Below, piece after piece: positions 47,607-57,402 of a DNA stretch of 64,000 nt. A model generated the notes under the pieces. The model saw only the letters and a list, made by a program, of their open reading frames with translations, did no database searches and was not told the origin of the DNA. The stretch's first letter is position 1; every line of letters begins with the position of its first letter. A program made the translations under genes and the position numbers. The stretch comes from Geopseudomonas sagittaria (lineage in GTDB: Bacteria; Pseudomonadota; Gammaproteobacteria; Pseudomonadales; Pseudomonadaceae), in contig NZ_FOXM01000003.1 of the NCBI RefSeq assembly GCF_900115715.1, forward strand, positions 310,001-374,000, written 5' to 3'.

Positions 47607-50111
47607 ATGCGCACCCTGCCGCTTACCCGCCTGCTCCAGCTGAGCCTGCGCCAGTTGCTGCGCGAGGCGCGCAGCGGCGAACTGCGCGTGCTGTTCTTCG
47701 CTCTGCTGATCGCCGTCTCGGCCAGCAGTGCCATCGGCTATTTCAGCGCCCGTCTGAATGGCGCCATGCTGCTGCAGGCCGGCGAATTCCTCGCCGCCGA
47801 CCTGGTGCTGCGCGGCAGCGCCCCCGCCGCTGCCGAGCAGATCGCCGCCGGCCGCCAGCAGGGCCTGGCGCACGCCCGTGCCGTGGAGTTTTCCAGCGTG
47901 GTCGCCACCGACCAGGCCATCCAGCTGGCCAGCGTCAAGGCAGTGGACGAGGCCTACCCGTTGCGCGGCCAGCTGAGGAGCGCCGAGCGCCCCTTCGCCG
48001 CCGAGACGCCCGGCGGACGCCCGGCGCCCGGCGAGGCCTGGGTCGAGGCGCGCCTGCTGGTGGCGCTGGACCTGGCGATCGGCGACTCGATCGAGATCGG
48101 TCGCCAGCCGCTGCGCCTGACCCGGGTGCTGACCTACGAGCCCGATCGCGCCGGCGACTTCTACAGCCTGACCCCGCGGGTGCTGATCAACCTGGCCGAC
48201 CTGGACAGCACCGGGGTGGTCCAGCCCGGCAGTCGGGTCAGCTACCGCGAACTGTGGCGCGGCGAGCCCGCCGCGCTGGCCGCCTATCGCCGCGCTATCG
48301 AGCCCGGCCTGGCCGCCCACCAGCGCCTGCAGGACGCTCGCGACGGCAGCCGCCAGATCGGCGGCGCCCTCGACCGCGCCGGACACTATCTGGGCCTGGC
48401 CAGCCTGGTCGCCGTACTGCTCGCCGGGGTTGCCGTCGCCCTGTCCGCCGCACGCTTCGCCAGTCGGCGCTACGACCTGAGCGCCATGCTGCGCTGCTTC
48501 GGCCTGTCGCGCCGCGAGGCGCTGCTGCTGTTCGGCCTGCAACTGCTGCTGCTCGGCCTGTTCGCCAGCCTGGCCGGCGCATTGCTCGGCTGGCTGGCGC
48601 AGTTCGGCCTGTTCTACCTGCTCGGTGGACTGCTGCCGGACGAGATCCCCGCCGGCGGCCTGCTGCCGGCGCTGGTCGGCATGGCCACCGGCCTGGTGGC
48701 GCTGGCCGGCTTCGCCCTGCCGCCGCTGGCCGCCCTGGGCCGGGTGCCGCCGCTGCGCGTGCTGCGCCGCGACCTGCTGCCGCTGCCCCTGGCCAGCTGG
48801 CTGGTCTACGCCTGCGCCCTGCTGGCGCTGGCCCTGATCATGTGGTGGCTGAGTCTGGAGATCCTGCTGACCCTCGCCCTGCTCGGCGGCGGCCTGGTTG
48901 CCTGCCTGCTGTTCGGCGGCCTGTGGCTGCTGGCCCTGCGCGGCCTGCGCGGCCTGCTGGCCAACGCCGGGCTGACCTGGCGCCTGGGTCTAGGCCAGCT
49001 GCTCCGCCATCCGCTGGCGGCCGCCGGGCAGTCGCTGGCCTTCGGCCTGATCCTGCTGGCCATGGCCCTGGCCGTGATGCTGCGCAGCGAACTGCTGGAC
49101 AACTGGCACGCGCAGCTCCCCGAGCAGGCGCCCAACCACTTCGCCCTGAACATCCTGCCCGCCGAGGAACAGGCCTTCGCCGCACGTATCGCCGAGCTGT
49201 CGCCGCAGCCCGCCACGCTCTATCCGGTCGTCCCCGGGCGGCTGCTCAGCATCAACGGCGAGCCGTGGCAGACTCGGGTCGACCAGGAAACCCGCGGCGA
49301 CCGCGCGGTACGCCGCGACCTCAGCCTGACGTGGTCGGCCAGCCTGCCGCAGGACAATCAGCTGCTCGCCGGTCAGTGGTGGGACGGCCTGCCAGCCGAC
49401 CATGGCCCGGCCGTGTCGATGGAGGCCGAGCTGGCCGAACGCCTCGGCGTCGGCCTGGGTGATCGCCTCGTCTTCAGCATCGCCGGGCAGGAGGTGGAGG
49501 CACGGGTGAGCAGCCTGCGCAGCGTCAACTGGGACAATTTCCAGCCGAATTTCTTCATGATCTTCGAGCCACGCATCCTCGCCGACCTGCCGACCACCTA
49601 CCTCACCAGCTTCTACCTGCCACCAGGCTCCGAGCGCGCGCTGGTCGAGCTGGCGCGCGCCTTCCCGGCAGTCACTCTGCTGCAGGTCGACGCGGTGCTC
49701 GCCCAGCTGCGCAGCATCCTGGGCCAGGTGACCCTGGCGGTCGAATACGTGCTGCTGTTCGTGCTCGCGGCCGGCCTCGCGGTGCTGTTCGCCGGCCTGC
49801 AGGCGACGCTGGACGAGCGTATCCGCCAAGGCGCCCTGCTGCGCGCCCTCGGTGCCGAACGCGGACTGCTGGTCCGCGCCCGCCGCAACGAGTTCGCCGT
49901 GCTCGGCGCCGGCAGCGGCCTGCTCGCGGCGCTGGGCTGCGAAGTGGCCAGCGCCCTGCTCTACCGCTTGGTGTTCGACCTGTCCTGGCAGCCGCACCCA
50001 TCCCTGCTTCTGCTGCCGCTGATCGGCGCGCTGCTGGTCGGCGGCGCAGGATTGCTCGGCACCCGCCGCGCCCTGAATGCCAGCCCGCTCGCCGTGCTGC
50101 GCGAAACCTGA
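47607..50111 (+). CDS. FtsX-like ABC permease (YbbP type)
   Basis: This 834-residue inner-membrane permease has an N-terminal transmembrane helix (about 25-45), a large periplasmic domain, and two FtsX-like core units, with clusters of helices at about 265-450 and 710-825. The last unit ends Asn-Ala-Ser-Pro-Leu-Ala-Val-Leu-Arg, the typical MacB-superfamily C-terminus. It forms the exporter with the YbbA-like ATPase one base upstream. The substrate is unknown; lipid or lysophospholipid handling is suggested by the tesA link in the literature, but the sequence does not show it. Confidence 0.92.
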   Translation: MRTLPLTRLLQLSLRQLLREARSGELRVLFFALLIAVSASSAIGYFSARLNGAMLLQAGEFLAADLVLRGSAPAAAEQIAAGRQQGLAHARAVEFSSVVATDQAIQLASVKAVDEAYPLRGQLRSAERPFAAETPGGRPAPGEAWVEARLLVALDLAIGDSIEIGRQPLRLTRVLTYEPDRAGDFYSLTPRVLINLADLDSTGVVQPGSRVSYRELWRGEPAALAAYRRAIEPGLAAHQRLQDARDGSRQIGGALDRAGHYLGLASLVAVLLAGVAVALSAARFASRRYDLSAMLRCFGLSRREALLLFGLQLLLLGLFASLAGALLGWLAQFGLFYLLGGLLPDEIPAGGLLPALVGMATGLVALAGFALPPLAALGRVPPLRVLRRDLLPLPLASWLVYACALLALALIMWWLSLEILLTLALLGGGLVACLLFGGLWLLALRGLRGLLANAGLTWRLGLGQLLRHPLAAAGQSLAFGLILLAMALAVMLRSELLDNWHAQLPEQAPNHFALNILPAEEQAFAARIAELSPQPATLYPVVPGRLLSINGEPWQTRVDQETRGDRAVRRDLSLTWSASLPQDNQLLAGQWWDGLPADHGPAVSMEAELAERLGVGLGDRLVFSIAGQEVEARVSSLRSVNWDNFQPNFFMIFEPRILADLPTTYLTSFYLPPGSERALVELARAFPAVTLLQVDAVLAQLRSILGQVTLAVEYVLLFVLAAGLAVLFAGLQATLDERIRQGALLRALGAERGLLVRARRNEFAVLGAGSGLLAALGCEVASALLYRLVFDLSWQPHPSLLLLPLIGALLVGGAGLLGTRRALNASPLAVLRET

Positions 50112-50147
50112 ACCTGCCTACCACCCGCCTTGCTGGATGAATGCCCG

Positions 50148-50645
50148 ATGAGCCGTTACCGTCCGCCGCGTACCGCCGGCACCCCGCTGATCACCCCCGA
50201 GGGCGAGGCACGCATGCGCGCCGAGTTGCACGAGCTGTGGAACGTGCGCCGTCCGCAGGTCACCCAGGCGGTCAGCGAGGCGGCCGCCCAGGGCGATCGT
50301 TCCGAGAACGCCGAGTACACCTACGGCAAGAAGATGCTGCGCGAGATCGACAGTCGGGTGCGCTTTCTGCGCAAGCGCCTGGAGAACCTCAAGGTGATCA
50401 GTGAGCGGCCGAGCGATCCCGGCAAGGTCTACTTCGGCGCCTGGGTCACCCTCGAGGACGAGGACGGCGAAACCGCCCGCTATCGCATCGTCGGCCCCGA
50501 CGAGTTCGACCTCAAGCTCAACCTGATCAGCATCGACTCGCCGCTGGCCCGCGCCCTGGTCGGCAAGGCGCTGGACGCCGAAGTACAGGTGCACACACCG
50601 ACCGGCGAGCGCACCTGGTACGTGGTCGAGATCGATTATCCCTGA
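50148..50645 (+). CDS. greB: transcription elongation factor GreB
   Basis: GreB rescues backtracked RNA polymerase by stimulating transcript cleavage. The 165-residue protein has the N-terminal coiled coil with the active acidic tip in Gly-Asp-Arg-Ser-Glu-Asn-Ala-Glu-Tyr and the C-terminal FKBP-like domain with Ile-Ser-Ile-Asp-Ser-Pro. It resembles GreB more than GreA by Leu-Trp near the start and Tyr-Gly-Lys-Lys. The start Met-Ser-Arg-Tyr at 50148 fits; an ATG six codons earlier also reads in frame. It lies 36 bases after the permease gene. Confidence 0.94.
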   Translation: MSRYRPPRTAGTPLITPEGEARMRAELHELWNVRRPQVTQAVSEAAAQGDRSENAEYTYGKKMLREIDSRVRFLRKRLENLKVISERPSDPGKVYFGAWVTLEDEDGETARYRIVGPDEFDLKLNLISIDSPLARALVGKALDAEVQVHTPTGERTWYVVEIDYP

Positions 50646-50654
50646 GCGCCCGCT

Positions 50655-51104
50655 TCAGCGGCTGGAGCAGGCACGCGCGAGCACCTCGTCAAACGACAGC
50701 TTGCCGGCGCCCTCCAGCAGCAGCGCCACGCAGGCCGCCAGCAGCGCCAAGGCGTATTCGTAGCCGTTGTTGCTCATGAAGAAGCCGTTGACCCAGTGCA
50801 CGCTGAAGATCGCCACCAGCGCGACCACGACCAGCACCGCAGCCGCCGGGCGCACCAGCAGGCCGATGACCAGCGCCAGGCCGCCGAAGAACTCGCCGCT
50901 GCCGGCCAGCAGCGCCATCAGGTAACCCGGGGCCAGACCGATCGACTCCATCCACTGACCGACACCGGCCAGACCGCCACCGCCAAACCAGCCGAACAGC
51001 TTCTGGGCGCCGTGGGCCATGAAGGTCAAGCCGATCACCACGCGCAGCACGGTCAGGCCGTAGCCGCCGCGGGTGGACATCAGGGAGGCACAGAACGCAT
51101 TCAT
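50655..51104 (-). CDS. DoxX family membrane protein
   Basis: This 149-residue protein has four hydrophobic helices (about 15-35, 55-75, 80-102, 118-138), with the DoxX pattern Phe-Met-Ala-His-Gly-Ala-Gln-Lys-Leu-Phe-Gly and Glu-Phe-Phe-Gly-Gly-Leu-Ala-Leu. Members are found in thiosulfate:quinone oxidoreductase and in redox or stress-linked complexes; many are uncharacterised. The start at 51102-51104 gives Met-Asn-Ala-Phe. An inverted repeat lies six bases upstream. It converges with greB and is followed on the same strand, upstream, by the MltF-like gene. Confidence 0.87.
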   Translation of the reverse strand: MNAFCASLMSTRGGYGLTVLRVVIGLTFMAHGAQKLFGWFGGGGLAGVGQWMESIGLAPGYLMALLAGSGEFFGGLALVIGLLVRPAAAVLVVVALVAIFSVHWVNGFFMSNNGYEYALALLAACVALLLEGAGKLSFDEVLARACSSR

Positions 51105-51109
51105 GACAG

Positions 51110-51140
51110 GATTCTCTTCAGGCAGGTGATGAAGAGAATC
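51110..51140. repeat. inverted repeat just before the doxX-like gene
   Basis: GATTCTCTTCA (51110-51120) and TGAAGAGAATC (51130-51140) are perfect 11-base arms around 9 bases, five bases upstream of the DoxX start codon. As RNA it would hide the ribosome site; as DNA it could be an operator. Confidence 0.6.
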
Positions 51141-51204
51141 TAGCCGAGAAACCCGAAACGAACAGCGCAAACCCCCGGCGTAACCGATCGAAAAACCAGA
51201 TCGA

Positions 51205-52659
51205 TCAAGGTTCCAGACGATAGCGCTCGCGGGCGAAGGCCAGATGGTACTTGTTGACGCTGCTGACGTAGCTGACCACGCCCATGCCGAAGCGCTCGGC
51301 GGCCAGCCGCTCGACCTGGAAGAACCACTGGTTGGGATTGAGCCCGCGCCTGCGGGCCTCGGCGCGCAGACGCTGCACGCGCTGCGGGCCCAGGTTGTAG
51401 GCGGCGAGGACAAAGGCCATGCGCTCGCGCTCGTTGAACTGGGCGCTGGCGAAATAGCGTCGGCGGATCATCGCCAGATACTTCGCCCCGGCCTGCACGT
51501 TGCCGTCGAGACTGGCGGCATTGCCCACCCCGACGTTGCGCGCCGCCGCCGGCGTGACCTGCAGCAGCCCCGTGGCCCCGCCAGCCCCGCGGGCGGCCGG
51601 ATTGAGGGTCGACTCCTTGAACGCCAGCGCCGCCAGCAGCAGCCAGTCCAGCGACTGCGCCCGGGCATGCTGCATCAGCACCGGACGCACCCGCTCGAGA
51701 CGCTGGCGCTCGAGACGGCCAAGGGGATAGTGGACCTTGTACAGGCGCCGATAGACCCGCAGGAAGGCCGCATCCTGATCGGCCGGGGCGCGGTAGCCGC
51801 GCAGGAAGCGGTCGACGCTGGCGCGCAGGTTGGGCGCCGCACGCTGCACGAACCAGCTCATGTCACCCTGGTCGGTCAGTTGCAGGTGGCGCTCGATGCG
51901 CAGTTTCGGCAGTACCTTGGCCCAGCGCTCGGCAATCGGCAGTTCGACCGCGGTCATCGGCAGGATGCCGGCGTGCACCAGCTCCAGCACATCCTCCACG
52001 GCCAGGCTGGGGTCCTGCCAGTCGGCGACGATCGGCGTCTTCAAGCCGGCATTGACCTTCAGCAAGGCATCGCGTGCGGCGCTGCCCGCCGGCAGCGCCA
52101 GGCTGCGGCCGGCCAGTTGCTCGAGACGCTGATAGCGGCGGTTGCCCTGGCGCGCCACCACCACCAGCGGCACATCGCGCAGGATCGGCGTGCTGGCGCG
52201 CACCGCCATGCCGCGGCGCACCGGCAGCAGCTCGCCCGGCGCGACCAGATCGCCCTCGCCACGCAGCAACGCCGGCAGCAACTGCTCCTTGGGCAGCGGG
52301 ATCAGCTTCAGGCGCACCTCGCGACCGTCGCGGGCGTTGCGATTGAGGTACTGCTCGAAGGCGCGCAGACGCCGATACTCGATGCCAATCGGCTCGCCGC
52401 GCACCTCGCCGGAGCTGTTGCGGCTCTGGTTGACCAGCACGCGCAGCTGGCCGCTGGCACGCACGGCGGCCAGATCGCGAGTCGTCTCGCCCGGCGCCCA
52501 GCCTTCCGGCGGGCCGGCCAGACGCGCACTGGCGCCCTGCGGCAGCAGCGCCAGCAGGCACCCCAGCAGCATCAGGACGGGCAGCGTCGCGGCACAACGC
52601 TCGACAAAGCCGCTGCATCGGGCAGCCAGGTTGCGGTTAAATAAGCTCTTTTTCGTCAA
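51205..52659 (-). CDS. MltF-like membrane-bound lytic transglycosylase
   Basis: This protein has a solute-binding-like domain (SBP type 3, about 55-300) fused to an SLT lytic transglycosylase domain (about 325-470) with the catalytic Glu in Ala-Phe-Lys-Glu-Ser-Thr-Leu-Asn-Pro and Tyr-Asn-Leu-Gly-Pro-Gln-Arg-Val. It cleaves peptidoglycan glycan strands in the periplasm; the SBP part may bind peptides or muropeptides. The first ATG (52743) overlaps tatD, so I prefer the TTG at 52657-52659, which has GAAGGGAA before it and gives a basic start (Thr-Lys-Lys-Ser-Leu-Phe-Asn-Arg) and a signal peptide. Predicted length is 484 residues. Confidence 0.85.
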   Translation of the reverse strand: MTKKSLFNRNLAARCSGFVERCAATLPVLMLLGCLLALLPQGASARLAGPPEGWAPGETTRDLAAVRASGQLRVLVNQSRNSSGEVRGEPIGIEYRRLRAFEQYLNRNARDGREVRLKLIPLPKEQLLPALLRGEGDLVAPGELLPVRRGMAVRASTPILRDVPLVVVARQGNRRYQRLEQLAGRSLALPAGSAARDALLKVNAGLKTPIVADWQDPSLAVEDVLELVHAGILPMTAVELPIAERWAKVLPKLRIERHLQLTDQGDMSWFVQRAAPNLRASVDRFLRGYRAPADQDAAFLRVYRRLYKVHYPLGRLERQRLERVRPVLMQHARAQSLDWLLLAALAFKESTLNPAARGAGGATGLLQVTPAAARNVGVGNAASLDGNVQAGAKYLAMIRRRYFASAQFNERERMAFVLAAYNLGPQRVQRLRAEARRRGLNPNQWFFQVERLAAERFGMGVVSYVSSVNKYHLAFARERYRLEP

Positions 52660-52707
52660 TCTCGAATTCCCTTCCAGGGCATTCGGCCAGAATACGGGTG
52701 CAGCACC

Positions 52708-53514
52708 ATGCAGCTGATCGACATCGGCGTCAATCTGACCCATGCCTCATTCGCCAAAGACCGCGAAGGTTTTCTGCAACGCGCCTATGCCGCCGACGTC
52801 TGCCAGATGGTGCTCACCGGTACCTCGCCGGACGACAGCGAAGCGGCACTGGAACTGTGCCGGCAGTTCGACCCCGAAGGCCGCCGTCTGTTCGCCACCG
52901 CCGGCCTGCACCCCCACGAGGCCAGCCAGTGGAACAGCGACAGTGCGCGTCGGCTGCGCGACCTGCTGGGCGAGCCGCAGGTGCGTGCAGTGGGTGAATG
53001 CGGGCTGGATTTCAATCGCGACTTCTCGCCCAGGCCCCAGCAGGAGCGCGCGCTCGAGGAGCAACTGGCGCTGGCCTGCGAGCTGGGCCGCCCGGTGTTC
53101 CTCCACGAGCGCGAGGCCAGCGAGCGCCTGCTGGCGATCCTCGGCGAGTTCCGCGACCGTCTGCCGGCCGCGGTGGTGCACTGCTTCACCGGCGAGAAGC
53201 GCGCGCTGTACGCCTACCTCGACCTCGACCTGCATATCGGCATCACCGGCTGGATCTGCGACGAGCGCCGCGGCAGCCACCTCCACCCACTGGTGCGCGA
53301 GATTCCGGCCGGCCGGCTGATGCTGGAAAGCGATGCCCCCTACCTGCTGCCGCGCACCCTGCGGCCACGCCCCAAGCACGGTCACAACGAGCCGGCCTTC
53401 CTGATCGAGGTGCTCAACGAGGTCGCGCGCCATCGCCACGAGACGCCGGAAATCCTGGCGGCACACAGCACGGCCTGCGCCCGAGCGTTCTTCGGCCTGC
53501 CGGAGCTGGCTTAG
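52708..53514 (+). CDS. TatD family metal-dependent hydrolase (DNase)
   Basis: This 268-residue TIM-barrel protein has the TatD motifs: Asp-Ile-Gly-Val-Asn-Leu-Thr, Ala-Gly-Leu-His-Pro-His, Gly-Glu-Cys-Gly-Leu-Asp-Phe, His-Cys-Phe-Thr-Gly and Glu-Ser-Asp-Ala-Pro-Tyr-Leu-Leu-Pro. TatD is an Mg-dependent 3'-5' DNase linked to DNA repair. The N-terminus Asp-Ile-Gly-Val-Asn-Leu and the late His-Asn-Glu-Pro place it with TatD itself rather than YcfH/YjjV, but the sub-type is judged by eye. It is divergent from the MltF-like gene and converges with the CHAD gene. Confidence 0.9.
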   Translation: MQLIDIGVNLTHASFAKDREGFLQRAYAADVCQMVLTGTSPDDSEAALELCRQFDPEGRRLFATAGLHPHEASQWNSDSARRLRDLLGEPQVRAVGECGLDFNRDFSPRPQQERALEEQLALACELGRPVFLHEREASERLLAILGEFRDRLPAAVVHCFTGEKRALYAYLDLDLHIGITGWICDERRGSHLHPLVREIPAGRLMLESDAPYLLPRTLRPRPKHGHNEPAFLIEVLNEVARHRHETPEILAAHSTACARAFFGLPELA

Positions 53515-53539
53515 CTCTCAATGCTCGCGGGCACGGCGA

Positions 53540-54310
53540 TCAGCAGACGCTGTCCGCCGCGCCCAGTGCCTCCTGCAGCTGCAGCAGCACCGCATCCGCC
53601 TCGACCTCGGCGGCCGCCAGCTCGCGCTGCCAACGCACCAGGCAGGGCTGCAGGTCGGCTTCGTCGCCGGCTCGCAGGCACCATTGCAGATGGTCGTGCC
53701 AGTCGCCCAGCGCCGACTGCGCAGCCTTGAGGGCAGCCGGCGGCGCGGACAGCTGATGCGGCCAGACCTCGGCGGCGTAGCGCACGCGCTTGACCAGCAG
53801 GCGCAGACGATGGCGGTCGTGCGCCGGGTCGGCCAGCGCCGTCTGCAGCGCCTGCTGCTGGCGCAGCAGCCGGCGGTGCAACTTCTTCTCCATGCCCTTG
53901 AGCAGCCCTTCGCGCTCCACCTCGCGCAGCAACCCGGGCCACTGGGTCAGGCACTGCTGCAGATGGGGCAGCGCCGGACCGGCGAGCAGGGCCTGATAGC
54001 CCTGCTCGAGGATCTGCCGGCGCGCCATCGCGGGCCTGTGCAGGCCGTGATGCTCCAGCTCACTGATCAGCACTTCCAGATCGCGCAGCGGACTGCTCAG
54101 CCGCCCGACCTCGGCGGTGGCCGCCTCCAGGGTGTCGACGCCTGGCAGGCCGCGCAGCGGCCGCAGCAGGCTGCGCAGGCGCCGCACGGCGATGCGCAGG
54201 TCGTGCAAGGCTTCTGCGTCGGTAGCGGCCGCCAGCCGCGCCCCGGTCGCCAGCAGGGCCACCTCCAGGGTAATGAAGCGCGCGATCAGCCGATTGGCCA
54301 GTGCCGCCAT
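53540..54310 (-). CDS. CHAD domain protein
   Basis: This 256-residue protein is an all-helical CHAD domain: Ala-Leu-His-Asp-Leu-Arg-Ile-Ala-Val-Arg-Arg-Leu-Arg near residue 34 and a second Arg-Leu-Leu-Val-Lys-Arg-Val-Arg-Tyr-Ala-Ala-Glu near residue 180, the two basic repeats that bind polyphosphate in characterised members. There is no attached CYTH/triphosphatase domain. Family knowledge suggests polyphosphate binding; a role here is inferred. GAGGAAAC precedes the ATG. It stands between tatD and the transglutaminase operon. Confidence 0.88.
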   Translation of the reverse strand: MAALANRLIARFITLEVALLATGARLAAATDAEALHDLRIAVRRLRSLLRPLRGLPGVDTLEAATAEVGRLSSPLRDLEVLISELEHHGLHRPAMARRQILEQGYQALLAGPALPHLQQCLTQWPGLLREVEREGLLKGMEKKLHRRLLRQQQALQTALADPAHDRHRLRLLVKRVRYAAEVWPHQLSAPPAALKAAQSALGDWHDHLQWCLRAGDEADLQPCLVRWQRELAAAEVEADAVLLQLQEALGAADSVC

Positions 54311-54403
54311 TGAGTTTCCTCCGCAAGGGGTTGATCCGCTTCAGCGCCGAGCATAGCAGGCGCCTGCCGCCGCCACCGCGAAGCAGTCCAGGCACCGCGC
54401 GGC

Positions 54404-56425
54404 TCAGACCTCACGGCGGGGGCCACGGACGAGCGCGCCGGCGCCCCACCAGCCTCGCCGCGGCAGCTTGCGCCGCAGCTGCTTGAGCGCCCGGCGCAGC
54501 GCGGCGAGGTCGGCGGCCGTGCCGGCATAGCGCTGCCAGGCGAACCGCTGGGCAAAGGCGTCGATCTCCCGCGCCTGCGCCGGCAGCGCCGCGGCGGCCC
54601 GCGCGGCGAACGCCAGCGGCCCCTCGCCACCCTCGCGGCGCAGGCCATGGCGCGCCAGCAGGCGCTCGAAGCGCTGGTAGAGCCGCAGCAGCGGGTCATG
54701 CTCGCGCTGCCACGGCTTGAGCAGCAGCAAGGCCAGGCCGCCGAGCAGCAGCGCAGCCGCCGCGACCAGCAGCAGCGCCACCCGGCTGGCATCCACCTGG
54801 CCCAGCCAGCCTTTGAGCAGTTCGAGCTGCGCCTCGCCTTGGTAGCCGAGCACCTTGCGCTGCCAGGCATAGTTGAGACTGTCCCAGGACAGACGCAGCG
54901 AATTCAGCCAGGCGACATGCCGGTAACGGATCGGCGACAGCGCGGTCCCGGCGCGGAAGGCATCCTCGGCCGGCAGCGCCTGCTCCAGGCCCTGCTCGAT
55001 GCGCTCGGGGGCGACCTGGAAGGTCGGGTCGACGCTGACCCAGCCACGCTCCGGCAGCCAGTACTCGACCCAAGCGTGGGCATCGAACTGGTGCACCAAC
55101 ACGTAGTTGCCGGCCGGATTCAGCTCGCCGCCCTGATAGCCGGCCACCACCCGCGCCGGAATGCCGGCCGCGCGCAGGACGAAGGTCATCGCCCCGGCAT
55201 AGTGGGCACAGAAGCCCCGCCGGCTGTCGAACAGGAAGTGGTCGACGGTGTCGGCACCGGCCAGCGGCGGCTTGAGGGTGTAGAAGTACGCCTCGCGGGC
55301 AAAGTGGCCGAGCAGCTCGTCGACCAGCGCCTGCGGATTCTCGCCGTGGCGCTGGCGCAGCTGCGCCGCCCAGCGCCGCGCCCGCGGGTTGCCGTCGGCC
55401 GGCAGCTGCAGGGCGGCACCGAGGCGCGGACTGGCCTGCGGCTCGCGGCGGGCCTGCGGCCATGAGGTCACGTCGTAGAGCAGGCTCTGCTCCACCGGCC
55501 GGCGCCGCTGCAGACGGAAGTCGCCCATCTGCCGGGTCTGCTCCAGCTCCGTGCGCGCGGTATCCAGGGCGAACAGCCAGGGCTGGCCGCTCGGCTGCAT
55601 GACGATGCTGTAGGACAGCGCCGGCCCCTCCGCCTGCCAGTCCGGCTCGGTGCGCGGCGGCTCGGGCAGTTGCGACCAGCGCCGACCGTCGAATTGTTCG
55701 AAGGTCAGCGCGCGCCAGTAGAGCTCGGGGCGCGGCGGAATAGGTCCGTCGAAACTGGCCCGGAACGCCAGCGCCGAGGACTGGCTGAGTTCGGCGATGT
55801 CGCCCGGACTCATGCTCTCGGCCAGGCCGGTGGTGCCGCGCTCGCCCGGCATGGGCACCGACCACAGCGGCCCCAGCCGCGGGAACAGCAGAAACAGCAC
55901 CAGCATCAGCGGCACCGCCTGCAGCAGCAGGCTGGCGGCCAGGCGCAGGGTCGGCCAGGGCCGCTCGCTGAGGCCGCTCTGCTGCAGGCCGATCAACGCC
56001 GCCAGCAGGGCGGTCACCGGTAGCAGGCTGTACACCGCGGCCGGCAGGCTATCGTCGAACAGGTAGCTGGTGACCACCGCGAAGAAGCCGAGGAATACCA
56101 GCACCAGGGCATCGCGGCGGGTCTTGAGTTCCACCAGCTTGAGCACGAAGGTGGCGATCAGCAGCGCCACCCCGGCATCCAGGCCGATCAGCGAACCGCG
56201 CGAGGCGTATACCCCCACCCCCGCCGCCAGCAGCATGAAGCCCTTGGTCACCCCACCGGGATAGCTGGTGCGCATGCGGAACACCTGGAAGCGCCAGGTG
56301 GCGCAGACCAGCCACAGACCCGTTATCCAGCCCGGCAGATGGGCCAGGTGCGGCAGGATCACCAGCGCCTGGGCCACCAGCAGCCAGAGCAGGCTGATGC
56401 GCGGAATCGCCGGCGAAGCCTTCAT
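54404..56425 (-). CDS. DUF3488/transglutaminase-like membrane protein
   Basis: This 673-residue protein has an N-terminal multi-helix DUF3488 membrane domain (about 10-200), a periplasmic transglutaminase-like domain with the triad in Gly-Phe-Cys-Ala-His-Tyr (Cys about 406), Asp-Ala-His-Ala-Trp-Val-Glu and Val-Asp-Pro-Thr, then one more helix (about 550-575) and a cytoplasmic DUF4129-like tail. Such proteins may cleave or link peptides at the membrane. GGAGGT precedes the ATG, which overlaps the DUF58 stop by four bases. It is last of the moxR-DUF58-transglutaminase operon. Confidence 0.9.
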   Translation of the reverse strand: MKASPAIPRISLLWLLVAQALVILPHLAHLPGWITGLWLVCATWRFQVFRMRTSYPGGVTKGFMLLAAGVGVYASRGSLIGLDAGVALLIATFVLKLVELKTRRDALVLVFLGFFAVVTSYLFDDSLPAAVYSLLPVTALLAALIGLQQSGLSERPWPTLRLAASLLLQAVPLMLVLFLLFPRLGPLWSVPMPGERGTTGLAESMSPGDIAELSQSSALAFRASFDGPIPPRPELYWRALTFEQFDGRRWSQLPEPPRTEPDWQAEGPALSYSIVMQPSGQPWLFALDTARTELEQTRQMGDFRLQRRRPVEQSLLYDVTSWPQARREPQASPRLGAALQLPADGNPRARRWAAQLRQRHGENPQALVDELLGHFAREAYFYTLKPPLAGADTVDHFLFDSRRGFCAHYAGAMTFVLRAAGIPARVVAGYQGGELNPAGNYVLVHQFDAHAWVEYWLPERGWVSVDPTFQVAPERIEQGLEQALPAEDAFRAGTALSPIRYRHVAWLNSLRLSWDSLNYAWQRKVLGYQGEAQLELLKGWLGQVDASRVALLLVAAAALLLGGLALLLLKPWQREHDPLLRLYQRFERLLARHGLRREGGEGPLAFAARAAAALPAQAREIDAFAQRFAWQRYAGTAADLAALRRALKQLRRKLPRRGWWGAGALVRGPRREV

Positions 56426-57402
56426 CGACGGACCTCCGCAGGATTGGCCGGCAGGCCGAACAGCGCCAGCTCGCGCAGGCACAGCTCGCGCTGCAGCGCG
56501 CCGCTACCGGGTGCACGACTCACCCCCGGCAGGCGCAGGCCGAAGGGTTGCTCGTGACCGGCCAACTGGACGACCCAGTGGCAGAGCAGCGACAGGCGCG
56601 CTTCACGATCGCCGCCGAGGCTGTCGAAGTCCAGCCACAGGTCATGCCCCTGCAGCTCGGCGAAGTCCTTGACCAGCAGCCCCTGGCCGCGCGACCAGGC
56701 CTTCCAGTGCAGACGCCGGCGCGAGTCGCCGCTCTGGTAGGGGCGCAGCCCCTGGAAGTCGTCGACGCCGCTGCGCGTGCTGGCCATCCCCGGCTCCTCG
56801 TCGTCCGCCACGCCGCCACCGGCAGGCGGCAGCTCGCCGCTCAGCGGGCGCGGATAGACCAGCGCCGCCAGATCCAGGTCGACCCAGCTCCAGGCCACCA
56901 ACAGACCGAGGGGAAAGCGGCTCTCGACCCGCAGGCGCGGCGCACGCAGCCAACCGCGCTGGCTGGCGGGCAGGAACAGCTCCATTTCGCTGCTGCCGTC
57001 GGCCTCGACCTCCACCGCCTGCAGCGGCGCCGGGGGCCAACCCAGGGCTATGCCGCGATGGGCACGCCCGTTGCTCTGCAGGCGCAGACGAAAACCGGCC
57101 TGCTCGCCGGCGAACACCGGCGGCGCCTCGCCCGCGGCCAGCACCAGGCCGGCCAGGTTGCGGTAGGTGTGCAGGATGGTGACCAGGCCCAGCGACAGCA
57201 GCAGGAAGGTCAGCCCGTAGGCCAGGCTGTTCTGGTAGTTGATCGCCGCCAGCAGCATCAGCAGCAGCGCCAGACCGAACATCAACCCCTGCGGGGTGGG
57301 CAGGATGAAGATCCGCCGCTGGTCCAGACGCACCTGGCGGGCCGGCGGAATGCGCTTCTCCAGCCAGCGGTGCCAGCGCGTGGCAAACAGGCGGGCGGGC
57401 AT
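56422..57402 (-). CDS. DUF58 (VWA-like) protein
   Basis: This 326-residue protein has two hydrophobic segments (about 40-85) and the DUF58 motif Gly-Asp-Ser-Arg-Arg-Arg-Leu-His-Trp-Lys-Ala, with preceding Arg-Pro-Tyr-Gln. DUF58 proteins lie next to MoxR ATPases and usually carry a vWA-like metal site. Its ATG overlaps the moxR stop by one base (TGATG), and its stop overlaps the transglutaminase ATG (ATGA), so three genes are read as a coupled set. The precise role is unknown. Confidence 0.9.
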   Translation of the reverse strand: MPARLFATRWHRWLEKRIPPARQVRLDQRRIFILPTPQGLMFGLALLLMLLAAINYQNSLAYGLTFLLLSLGLVTILHTYRNLAGLVLAAGEAPPVFAGEQAGFRLRLQSNGRAHRGIALGWPPAPLQAVEVEADGSSEMELFLPASQRGWLRAPRLRVESRFPLGLLVAWSWVDLDLAALVYPRPLSGELPPAGGGVADDEEPGMASTRSGVDDFQGLRPYQSGDSRRRLHWKAWSRGQGLLVKDFAELQGHDLWLDFDSLGGDREARLSLLCHWVVQLAGHEQPFGLRLPGVSRAPGSGALQRELCLRELALFGLPANPAEVRR

